DNA of 10,777 bases from Desulfobacteraceae bacterium (GCA_030611815.1 JAUWPC010000095.1:1-10777); one strand, 5' to 3'. Counted from the first letter of the stretch, positions 1 to 6,548 are shown. The notes: generated by a model from the sequence alone, not told the origin. Translations and numbers: made by a program.

Positions 1-70
1 GGCCTGCGGTATAATTATAATGACAATATTTTTCTTATGCCTTATAAATCAAGCATGCGAAATCCTAACT

Positions 71-214
71 CGTGTCGATCCATAAATGGCTATTTTCCGC
101 AATCTCAGCGTCAGACTCAAATTTTAATCCTCGAAATACTCAAATGTATTCCTGTGGTTAAAATTTTCGTCTTCCTTGATCTTGCAAAAACTATCTCATT
201 TCTGGATGGACACT
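71..214 (-). repeat. Palindromic MITE-like element, copy A
   Basis: Non-coding element with imperfect terminal inverted repeats. Read on the minus strand, one end starts AGTGTCCATCCAGAAATG. The complement of the other end reads CGTGTCGATCCATAAATG, and pairing continues inward with interruptions for about 33 nt. The central 74 bp (108-181) matches, in opposite orientation, the core of copy B at 3166-3238, with one substitution and one single-base indel by hand alignment. The core has its own inner inverted repeat (AAAATTTTAA with TTAAAATTT) around a GAATAC/GTATTTC stem. AACT occurs immediately outside both ends (67-70 and 215-218), as a target-site duplication would. It lies 94 bp upstream of the chosen kinase start and so sits in that gene's leader or promoter region. 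No transposase is visible. The repeat itself is certain; calling it a MITE is inference. Confidence 0.8.
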
Positions 215-308
215 AACTCTGTAAATGTTTTCCTTTTCAAGCTGTGTATCATTCCATTTGCATGAGAATAAGAGAAGCCAGCGGTTGGGCCTCGGAGTTC
301 CTGTTTTT

Positions 309-2642
309 ATGAAAGATATTAAGCCAGTAAAAAATAATAGATCTTTTAAGGGAGATCAACCCCAAATTTCTTCGGATGAGGATGCCTCTATGGCGGAAAA
401 CCTTTTAGTTGCCTGCGATAAAGTATCGAGCGAGCGTTATCAGGCCTTCGTAGAGAACATTGAAGAGGGAGTTTATGAGGTAGATATAGATGGGAATTTC
501 TTATACTTCAACCAGGCCCTTTGCAAGGTGTTTGGATATCCTAAGGAGGAGATACAGTTCCAGAACTTTACGAAGTTTATGACTGAGGAATATGCAAAGC
601 AGGCGTTTGAGACCTTTAACAGGATCTATCAGACAGGTCACGGCTTCTCAGACCTGATTTGGCAAATCAAAGACAAGAAAGGTGAGTCGAGAATCATTGA
701 TTTTTCTGCCAACCAGATTACCGATCAAGATGGGAAGATCATAGGTTTTCGAGGTATCGCCCGTGATATTACAAACAAATTCAAGACTCAGCAAGCCCTT
801 CGGAAGTCGGAAAGGCGACTCCGGACACTTCTTAATTTTGTACCTCATCCCATAGTTGTGTTTACCTTAGATGGGTGTGTTACCTATCTCAATCCCGCAT
901 TTACGAAAATCTTCGGGTGGACCCTTGATGAACTGGAGGGAAAGAGAATCCCTTATATTCCTCCCGGCTTCGAAGAAGAGACGAGTGAAAATATCAGAAA
1001 ACTGTTCGAGGATGGAATTATACTGCGCCATGAGACTCAAAGACTCACCAAGGATGGTCGAATTTTAGATGTGGCTTTCAGGGCCGCTGTTTTTTCAGAG
1101 AACGAGGGTGAACCCTCGGGGGAGTTGGTTCTCTTAAGAGACATTACTCATCAGAAAAGAATTGAGAGGAACAACGAGGCCTTGCTGCGGACAAGCATGG
1201 CCCTCCCTGAATATCCTGATTTGGATGATCTATTGGGATATATCAGCGCCGAGATCAAGCAACTCTTAGAGGCTGAGGGCTCTTTGGTTATACTCTTAGA
1301 TAAAGAAAAAAATGAACTCTTTTTCAAGTCCGGCGCCCACGACGATTTGGCTATAGAGAAGAGGATGAAGGAGGTCCGTTTTCCCGCCACCAAGGGTGTT
1401 TCAGGCCGGGTCATACGAACCGGCGAGCCGGTTGTGGTTGCTGATACATCTAAAGACCCTGATTTCTACTCCGTAGTGGACACACAGGTTGGGTTTAAGA
1501 CCAGGAACCTGTTAGACGTACCCCTAAGAAGTGGTGATCGAATCATCGGGGTCCTCTGTGTTATGAACAAAAAACGAGGGACCTTTGATGAGACAGACGT
1601 CGAACTTCTGAATATGATCTCAGGGACTGTGGCCCTTTCCATTGAGAATGCTCGGGTTTCAAGCGAGATAAAGGAGGCCTACAACGAGGTTGCGAGCCTG
1701 AACCGAGCCAAAGACAAGGTCATAAATCATCTCTCCCACGAATTGAGAACTCCTCTTGCAGTGCTTGGAGCTTCCTTGAGCATCTTGGGAAAAAGGCTTG
1801 CTTCTCTGCCACCAGAGGTCTATGAACCCACCATTGACCGTGCCCAGCGTAATCTCGCCCGCATATTAGATATGCAATATGAGGTGGAAGACATCATGCG
1901 GGAGCAGCATTATGATACACGGCATCTTCTCTCATTATTACTGGATGAATGTGCAGATGAGCTTGAGGCCCTTGTAGCCGAGGAGGTGGGGGAAGGGCGA
2001 ATTGTTAAGAGGATAAGAAAACGGATTGATGAAATTTTTGGTCCAAAGGAAGTTCGGTCCGAAGAGATCCTCTTAGACCAGTTTGTTTTTAGGGCGCTTG
2101 AAGAGATCAAACCCCGTTTCTCCCATCGAAAGATCGATCTGGAACCCAAACTTGAATCCATCCCATCAATTTGGATGCCGGTTGATCCCCTTAAAAAGGT
2201 GGTAGTTGGACTTGTAAAAAACGCCATAGAAAATACGCCGGATGAAGGCAAAATGGAGGTCGATACCCGGAAAAAGGGAAAAGGCGTTGAACTGGTGGTT
2301 TGTGATTATGGAGTCGGGATAACCACCGAAAATCAAAGACGGATTTTTGAAGGTTTTTTTGTGACTCAGGAGACCATGAACTATTCGACCAAGCAGGAGT
2401 TTGATTTTAATGCGGGAGGCAAAGGAGCTGATCTGTTACGTATGAAGATCTTTTCGGAACGCTATAACTTTAAGATCGATATGGTATCCTCAAGATGCCG
2501 GTATATCCCCCTTGATCAGGATGTATGTCCGGGCAATATATTGAAGTGCGATTTTTGCAAAGAAAAAAGTGACTGTTACGCCTCGGGAGGGACTACTTTT
2601 ACGATTTTTTTCCCTTGTGCGAAGGTCCACCAGAAAGAATAG
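309..2642 (+). CDS. Soluble PAS-PAS-GAF sensor histidine kinase with Cys-rich insert in ATPase domain
   Basis: Sensor kinase that should autophosphorylate a histidine and pass the phosphate to a response regulator not present in this window. Numbered from the ATG at 309 (777 aa): PAS at about 42-159, ending in a GIARDIT signature; a second PAS at about 169-285; GAF at about 295-450; HisKA with the LSHELRTP H-box (phospho-acceptor His477); HATPase_c at about 627-769 with N-box Asn638, G1 box DYGVG from Asp666 and a GGKG G2 box near 703. No transmembrane segment or signal peptide is seen, so it should act in the cytosol. Between the G2 helix and the last strand (SGGTTFTIFFP) lies a Cys-rich insert with Cys730, 740, 747, 750 and 756. 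About 65 residues lie between the HisKA helices and the ATPase core, longer than usual. Start: an in-frame ATG at 225 adds 28 residues of unrecognisable sequence and has no Shine-Dalgarno; 309 has CGGAG 11 nt upstream. Ligand and partner are unknown. Confidence 0.93.
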   Translation: MKDIKPVKNNRSFKGDQPQISSDEDASMAENLLVACDKVSSERYQAFVENIEEGVYEVDIDGNFLYFNQALCKVFGYPKEEIQFQNFTKFMTEEYAKQAFETFNRIYQTGHGFSDLIWQIKDKKGESRIIDFSANQITDQDGKIIGFRGIARDITNKFKTQQALRKSERRLRTLLNFVPHPIVVFTLDGCVTYLNPAFTKIFGWTLDELEGKRIPYIPPGFEEETSENIRKLFEDGIILRHETQRLTKDGRILDVAFRAAVFSENEGEPSGELVLLRDITHQKRIERNNEALLRTSMALPEYPDLDDLLGYISAEIKQLLEAEGSLVILLDKEKNELFFKSGAHDDLAIEKRMKEVRFPATKGVSGRVIRTGEPVVVADTSKDPDFYSVVDTQVGFKTRNLLDVPLRSGDRIIGVLCVMNKKRGTFDETDVELLNMISGTVALSIENARVSSEIKEAYNEVASLNRAKDKVINHLSHELRTPLAVLGASLSILGKRLASLPPEVYEPTIDRAQRNLARILDMQYEVEDIMREQHYDTRHLLSLLLDECADELEALVAEEVGEGRIVKRIRKRIDEIFGPKEVRSEEILLDQFVFRALEEIKPRFSHRKIDLEPKLESIPSIWMPVDPLKKVVVGLVKNAIENTPDEGKMEVDTRKKGKGVELVVCDYGVGITTENQRRIFEGFFVTQETMNYSTKQEFDFNAGGKGADLLRMKIFSERYNFKIDMVSSRCRYIPLDQDVCPGNILKCDFCKEKSDCYASGGTTFTIFFPCAKVHQKE

Positions 2643-2662
2643 AGGAGACTACAGGAAGCATA

Positions 2663-3106
2663 ATGGATCAAGAGATTCGTTCGGCAATGATTAAGAGTGT
2701 GAAGGGTGAAGGCTATGCCGGAAAGTTAGGGTTAAAGCTGATTGAGTTGTCCGACGGCCATGCCATTGTTGAGATGGTTCCTCTGAATGATGATGTCAAC
2801 ATCTTCGGTATGGTTCATGGGGGGGCCATTTTTTCCCTCATGGATGAGGCCTTTCAAATTTCTTGCAATTCTCATGGAAGGGTGGCGGTGGCTCTTAATG
2901 TAAATGTCGTTTTTCATAATCCCGCCAAGACTGGACGCAGGCTCAGGGCGGAATCAAAAGAGATATATCTCTCAAAAAAAACCGCATCATACGAGATAAA
3001 GGTTATGGATGATAACGACATCCTGATCGCTTCATGCCAGGCCCTTGCATACAGAAAAAGAGAGAAGTTGCCCTTTTTAGGTGAGGGATCTGGGTCAACT
3101 ATTTGA
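2663..3106 (+). CDS. PaaI-like hotdog-fold acyl-CoA thioesterase
   Basis: Predicted to hydrolyse acyl-CoA or aryl-CoA thioesters to free acid and CoA in the cytosol. The 147-residue protein has the single hotdog domain of the PaaI/4HBT group, with the signature NIFGMVHGGAIFSLMDEAF. His52-Gly53-Gly54 and Asp61 fall where PaaI proteins carry the HGG loop and the catalytic acid. The later CNSHG and VVFHNPAKTG stretches also follow the PaaI pattern. Start: the frame is open from 2615, inside the kinase gene, but the ATG at 2663 has an AGGAAG Shine-Dalgarno at 2653-2658 and gives the normal family length. It begins 20 bp after the kinase stop and is probably co-transcribed with it. The substrate cannot be told from sequence. 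No other phenylacetate-pathway gene is nearby, so the name paaI is not justified. Confidence 0.88.
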   Translation: MDQEIRSAMIKSVKGEGYAGKLGLKLIELSDGHAIVEMVPLNDDVNIFGMVHGGAIFSLMDEAFQISCNSHGRVAVALNVNVVFHNPAKTGRRLRAESKEIYLSKKTASYEIKVMDDNDILIASCQALAYRKREKLPFLGEGSGSTI

Positions 3107-3131
3107 CAAAAACTAGTTATTTAAATATATG
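3103..3131 (+). promoter_or_regulatory. Candidate sigma-70 promoter for hpt
   Basis: A perfect TTGACA (3103-3108) stands 17 bp before TATATG (3126-3131, 4 of 6 matches to TATAAT). The -35 box overlaps the TGA stop of the thioesterase gene. Transcription would start near the left end of palindromic element B, so the whole element would be in the hpt leader RNA. This rests on pattern match only. Confidence 0.4.
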
Positions 3132-3132
3132 T

Positions 3133-3275
3133 AGTGCCCGAACGAAAACTAGGATTTTTTGTTCAGATCAAGGAAGGCGAAAATTTTAACCACAGGAATA
3201 CATTGAGTATTTCGAGGATTAAAATTTGAGTCTGACGCAGATATGGGCGAAAAAGACAGTTTTCGTTCAGGCACT
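3133..3275 (+). repeat. Palindromic MITE-like element, copy B
   Basis: A 143-bp element with terminal inverted repeats. The left end is AGTGCCCGAACGAAAACT; the right end, read on the other strand, is AGTGCCTGAACGAAAACT (one mismatch in 18). ATGT lies immediately outside both ends (3129-3132 and 3276-3279). The 73-bp core (3166-3238) is nearly identical to the core of copy A at 108-181 but inverted relative to it. The arms are only about half identical to those of copy A. It sits between the thioesterase gene and hpt, probably within the hpt leader. As RNA it would fold into one long hairpin with an inner stem in the core. Confidence 0.82.
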
Positions 3276-3332
3276 ATGTAGGTGTTCACGGATTCTTAGG
3301 TTTTCCGCTCAACGGGATCTTCGACAGGGTTT

Positions 3333-3347
3333 CCCGCTAAAAGCGGG
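3333..3347. repeat. Short GC-rich hairpin (CCCGCT...AGCGGG)
   Basis: A perfect 6-bp stem (CCCGCT with AGCGGG) closes a 3-nt AAA loop, between element B and hpt. A near copy (CCCGC-TAAAC-GCGGG) lies inside the zinc-ribbon gene at 4158-4172. It is not followed by a T-run, so it is not a normal intrinsic terminator. It may be a small REP-like repeat or a leader hairpin. Confidence 0.5.
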
Positions 3348-3397
3348 GTTCAGGATTTACCGTTGATTCGTAAGTTTTGAATTTAGCAGGAAGGGTA

Positions 3398-3402
3398 GAG
3401 GA
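3398..3402 (+). promoter_or_regulatory. Shine-Dalgarno deciding the TTG start of hpt
   Basis: GAGGA stands 6 nt upstream of the TTG at 3409. No ATG or GTG in this frame gives a full-length HPRT N-terminus, so this site supports the rare TTG start. Confidence 0.7.
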
Positions 3403-3408
3403 AGGGGC

Positions 3409-3924
3409 TTGGAAAAAGAGATTCTTATATCAAAAGCGGCCATTCAAGAGCGCGTCAGGGAACTCGCTGCTCAGATATCTTTAGATTATGCGGGGAAAGA
3501 ACCTATCTTGATAGGGATACTCAAGGGGTCGATTTTTTTCTTTGCCGATTTGATGAGAGAGATCAGTATACCAACCAAGATGGATTTTATTAGAGCGTAC
3601 AGCTATGGTTCAAACATGCATTCCAGCGGCTCTGTCCACTTGACAAAAGATGTTGAGCTTCCCATTCAAGGGAAGCCTGTAATCATAGTAGAAGATATTG
3701 TTGATAGCGGGTTAACCTTGGCATATATCAAAGAGAACTTAGAACGTAGAGGGGTTGAATCCCTCCGTATTTGCTCCTTAATTGACAAACTTGAGCGAAG
3801 AGAGCGAGAGGTCTCAATTGATTATTGCGGATTTCAGGTCAAGGAAGGCTTTTTAGTTGGTTATGGGCTTGATTATAATGAGGAGTACCGTTATCTACCA
3901 GAGATCTATGTCCTTAAAAAATAA
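3409..3924 (+). CDS. hpt: Hypoxanthine phosphoribosyltransferase
   Basis: Purine salvage enzyme: hypoxanthine (often also guanine) plus PRPP gives IMP (GMP) plus pyrophosphate, in the cytosol. The 171-residue protein is close to the usual bacterial length of 170-185. The PRPP-binding loop IIVEDIVDSGLTL is intact, with Glu95, Asp96 and Asp99. The upstream PILIGILKGSIFFFADL segment and the flexible-loop region with SYGS and SSG (about 65-75) match HPRT rather than other type I phosphoribosyltransferases. Translation starts at TTG with a strong Shine-Dalgarno at 3398-3402. The leader contains element B and a short hairpin, with a candidate promoter at 3103-3131. The zinc-ribbon gene follows after 71 bp with no terminator between, so the two may share a transcript. 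Confidence 0.95.
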   Translation: MEKEILISKAAIQERVRELAAQISLDYAGKEPILIGILKGSIFFFADLMREISIPTKMDFIRAYSYGSNMHSSGSVHLTKDVELPIQGKPVIIVEDIVDSGLTLAYIKENLERRGVESLRICSLIDKLERREREVSIDYCGFQVKEGFLVGYGLDYNEEYRYLPEIYVLKK

Positions 3925-3995
3925 TGCTCATGAATTTAACTTCTTACGACTGCATCAAAAATAGATGAGGAAATATCCATCGCGCAGGAGGAAGC

Positions 3996-5078
3996 ATGGA
4001 CATCCAGTGTGAAAAGTGCCGCACAGTATTTAATATTGATGAAACCCTTTTAAAAGAGGGAGGATCTAAGGTCAGGTGCTCGATCTGTAGGCATATCTTT
4101 ATGGCATATCCCCCAGTGCGTGCCTTAGATGCCATGGAAACAGAGATCCCAATTGATCCCGCTAAACGCGGGACTGATGAGGAGATAGCCGATGAATTAG
4201 TCCCGCTATTTCATGAACATAGAGAGGCAGAGGTCAAAGGAAAGGATGAAGGTCTTGAGTCAGACCTTGATAGCGTCTATAAAGATGCCTTTCAAGAGCC
4301 TGCCGGAGAATTGGCGGGAAAAATGAAGGAAGCGTCTGAGGATAATCAGGATTTGATGGAAGACACGATGGGGGGGGGAGAAGAGCGTTTGGCCTATGAC
4401 CCTGCTGTTGATTTTCTTGCGATGGATAACATAGATGATCAGGTAGATGATCGGAGCGAGAAGCATGAAAGGGCTGCTGAACCGATGAAAAAGGCCCTGT
4501 CCAAAAAGAAGTCCTCTAAATGGGCATTTATTATCGTTCTTGTGGTGATTCTTTTAGCGCTTTTGGGCGCAGTCGTTGCAATTAATTATTGGAAACCGGA
4601 GTTAATTCCTCCCCCTGTCCGCTCTTTTCTGGAGAATTCCGTATCCTCCTTTCTGAAGGCCCCTGAGAAGAAGGGGCCGGTTGATCCCGGTGTCCGTCTT
4701 CTTGAGTTTAGTTCGGTGGCCGGTTCTTTTGTTGATTCTGAAAAGGGCGGACGTCTCTTTGTGATTCGGGGAGTGGTTGGCAGCAAATATCCAAGGCCCA
4801 GGAGTTATATTCTAATAAAAGGAAACATCCTTGATAACAAGGCGAAGGCGGTTAAGTCTAAGCAGTCTTACGCCGGTAACACATTCACAGATGAGGAGAT
4901 CAAGACTCTGCCGCTTGAGGAGATTAAGAGAGCGATGAATAATCGTGACGGTATGGCAAGAAAGAATTTCAATTTAGCGTCAGGGGCAACCATTCCTTTT
5001 ATGATCGTATTTGATAACCTGCCGGATAATTTGAGCGAGTTTACAGTGGAAGCGGTAAGCTCGTCTCCCGGGACTTAG
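3996..5078 (+). CDS. MJ0042-type zinc-ribbon, single-pass membrane protein (DUF3426-like)
   Basis: Function unknown. The N-terminus is a compact zinc ribbon with Cys5-X2-Cys8 and Cys28-X2-Cys31, of the MJ0042/zinc_ribbon type common at the start of deltaproteobacterial membrane proteins. Residues about 40-165 form a long, acidic, low-complexity linker. A basic stretch (KKALSKKKSSK) then precedes one transmembrane helix at about 177-197, which predicts the ribbon and linker inside the cell and residues 198-360 outside. The outer part has strands and a GATIPFMIVFDNLP segment resembling the DUF3426 region. The start ATG has GCAGGAGG just upstream. The linker contains a run of nine G (4370-4378) and an embedded CCCGC hairpin (4158-4172). 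The last 38 bp overlap the 3' end of the opposing hydrolase gene. Domain assignment is by recall of the family, without a profile search. Confidence 0.85.
   Translation: MDIQCEKCRTVFNIDETLLKEGGSKVRCSICRHIFMAYPPVRALDAMETEIPIDPAKRGTDEEIADELVPLFHEHREAEVKGKDEGLESDLDSVYKDAFQEPAGELAGKMKEASEDNQDLMEDTMGGGEERLAYDPAVDFLAMDNIDDQVDDRSEKHERAAEPMKKALSKKKSSKWAFIIVLVVILLALLGAVVAINYWKPELIPPPVRSFLENSVSSFLKAPEKKGPVDPGVRLLEFSSVAGSFVDSEKGGRLFVIRGVVGSKYPRPRSYILIKGNILDNKAKAVKSKQSYAGNTFTDEEIKTLPLEEIKRAMNNRDGMARKNFNLASGATIPFMIVFDNLPDNLSEFTVEAVSSSPGT
4158..4172. repeat. CCCGC hairpin embedded in the zinc-ribbon gene
   Basis: CCCGC and GCGGG are separated by TAAAC, a near copy of the intergenic hairpin at 3333-3347. 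Here it is read through in frame as part of DPAKRG in the acidic linker. Confidence 0.45.
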
Positions 5079-5937
5079 GGCTCGCTGAGAAAATTGTGGA
5101 GGTTTTGTGTCGTGATTCCAACCACGCTTCGACATCGCCCAATACCTTGAGGCGTTCGGGTTCATTAAATACTTCATGGTACAAGCCATCGTAGATCTTT
5201 AGCGTTTTATCGACGGAGCCGACCGTATCATGAAGCATCTGAGCTCCATCCGGATCTACCAGTCTGTCTTCACCGCCTTGCACAATCAAAATCGGCAATG
5301 TAATCCTGGACGCGTCAACAGCAACACGCTTCATTGCCTTGAGGAGTTCAGCGCCGAGCCGCGCTGTAGTTTTCCCTGTGTACACCAGGGGATCGTTGAG
5401 ATAAGCCTGCACCACTGCCGGATCCCGACTCACTCCCTCTGCCTCTAAGGCAATCAATCCAAGTTTGGGCATTAGAGTAGAAAATAGCTTCGCCACTAAA
5501 ATGGTAGCCGATGAGATGTTGTCTGGCACCTTGACACTTGGCCCGGAGAGAACCGCGCCTGACAGTTCTTCCTGATGATCGAGGAGATAAATTGAACTTA
5601 TCAGGCCACCCATGCTGTGCCCGACCAGAAAAATGGGCTTTTCGGGTTGCCAGTCGCGAATCATGTCGTAGAAGGTTTTGAGTGTATCTGTAAAATCCTC
5701 AAATCGCTGCACGTACACCCGTGAGCCATCCGATTTGCCATGTCCTATATGGTCGATACCATATACAGCATAGCCCAAGGGGACAAAGTGATTGACAACG
5801 TTCATATACCTCCCACTATGCTCTGCCAGACCATGTACAATCAATAGCACAGCCTTTGGCTTACTTTCCGGCAACCAGCACTGATAATAAATCCTCAGGT
5901 TCCTAATCCCTTTGAAGTGCCCTTCTTGATGTTTCAT
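5041..5937 (-). CDS. Alpha/beta hydrolase, monoacylglycerol lipase / lysophospholipase family
   Basis: Probable serine esterase acting on monoacylglycerols or lysophospholipids; no signal peptide, so cytosolic. The 298-residue protein has the family's HGLAEHSGRY oxyanion region (about 35-44), GIDHIGHGKSDG (about 60-71), the nucleophile elbow GHSMGG with Ser108, an acid in GGEDRLVD (Asp224) and the catalytic His254 in GLYHEVFNEPE, so the triad is complete. The start ATG at 5937 has AGGAGA 8 nt upstream on the minus strand. It is the only minus-strand gene in the window. Its 3' end overlaps the convergent zinc-ribbon gene by 38 bp. The last ~20 residues (after AWLESRHK) lie beyond the normal end of the fold, and about 12 of them come from the overlap. 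Real substrate unknown. Confidence 0.92.
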   Translation of the reverse strand: MKHQEGHFKGIRNLRIYYQCWLPESKPKAVLLIVHGLAEHSGRYMNVVNHFVPLGYAVYGIDHIGHGKSDGSRVYVQRFEDFTDTLKTFYDMIRDWQPEKPIFLVGHSMGGLISSIYLLDHQEELSGAVLSGPSVKVPDNISSATILVAKLFSTLMPKLGLIALEAEGVSRDPAVVQAYLNDPLVYTGKTTARLGAELLKAMKRVAVDASRITLPILIVQGGEDRLVDPDGAQMLHDTVGSVDKTLKIYDGLYHEVFNEPERLKVLGDVEAWLESRHKTSTIFSASPKSRETSLPLPL

Positions 5938-6232
5938 TATTTGTTCTCCTTTACTACTGTTTCAGTTTCCGCAAGCCATGTTTACGCTGTCCAGGCAGAG
6001 GTAACCGATGTTGGTGTGAAGCAATTGCTCAGAAATAGGCTTTATAAGTTGCCATGCTTTTGACGTATGCTCAGACTGCCATAGCTCGTATTTTTTCTGT
6101 AATTTAATGTTAACCCATAATTCTGGTGAAGTAAAGAGGCCACTGCTTTTCCCGGTACCACAAAAACATCCTAACCCGGGTAAACCGGAAAAGTGCCTAA
6201 AGTACGTAAAGTTTAGAGTTTGGAGTGACTAA

Positions 6233-6442
6233 AGTGCCTAAAGTTAAGGAATGCTGTCCATTTAGATTTCGGCTCGGTTGTTGGCGGGCTTTCCATCTCG
6301 TTCCCAAACTCCAGTTTGGGAACGTATTTCTGTGATCCCGTAGGCGGGAGTCTTTTCCAATCTGGAACCTGGTGATTTATAGGCAGTTGCGTGAACAGCC
6401 TTTTATAAAATAAAGTCACGAAGTTCCTTAACTTTAGGCACT
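6233..6442. repeat. MITE-like inverted-repeat element C
   Basis: About 210 bp bounded by a perfect inverted repeat: 20 bp at 6232-6251 match the complement of 6424-6443 (AGTGCCTAAAGTTAAGGA at the outer end). TAA lies just outside both ends if the element starts at AGTGCC (6230-6232 and 6443-6445). The interior holds the strong palindrome at 6299-6324 and encodes no convincing protein. Its interior is unrelated to the core of A and B, but its ends share the AGTGYC form. No transposase is present. It lies about 100 bp upstream of rlmKL and may carry or disturb that gene's promoter. Confidence 0.75.
6299..6324. repeat. Perfect 12-bp palindrome with 2-nt spacer
   Basis: CGTTCCCAAACT (6299-6310), CC, then AGTTTGGGAACG (6313-6324): a perfect 12-bp stem nested in element C. 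No T-run follows, so it is not an intrinsic terminator. Its compact symmetry suggests a separate mobile palindromic repeat inserted in the larger element. Confidence 0.7.
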
Positions 6443-6548
6443 TAAATCAGCGTGCCTTCCAGGACCAACAAAAACAAACCACTTCTATGGGGATGATAAT
6501 TTGACTTCACGGCCTGTTTTGCATATGATATCAGGTAAAATAGCCCTC

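Larger units (their letters stand above)
5938..6548. other. Gene-free intergenic region with several inverted repeats
   Basis: Divergent spacer between the hydrolase and rlmKL. No open frame here looks like a protein. Bases 5946-5950 hold the hydrolase Shine-Dalgarno (minus strand). At 6146-6156 and 6184-6193 an imperfect inverted repeat (CTTTTCCCGGT with ACCGGAAAAG) could form a hairpin. AAGTGCCTAAAGT occurs twice directly (6191-6203 and 6232-6244) and once inverted (6431-6443). TAAAGT recurs at 6198, 6207, 6230 and 6239, that is, two pairs each 9 bp apart. The rest of the spacer is mostly element C. Promoters for both flanking genes should lie here, but I could not pick one with confidence. 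Confidence 0.6.

Noticed and set aside
225..308. Longer N-terminus of the histidine kinase from ATG 225
   Set aside because: There is no Shine-Dalgarno, it starts only 11 bp from the edge of repeat element A, and the 28 extra residues match no domain. ATG 309 is preferred, though 225 is not excluded.
3107..3408. Element B as a riboswitch for purine control of hpt
   Set aside because: It lacks the purine-riboswitch three-way junction pattern, and the same core occurs upstream of an unrelated gene with typical element-like ends.
6213..6419. 68-codon minus-strand open frame upstream of rlmKL
   Set aside because: It is made of element C and its nested palindrome (the palindrome encodes PKLEFGNE). 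It has no protein-like features, and its composition is set by the repeats.
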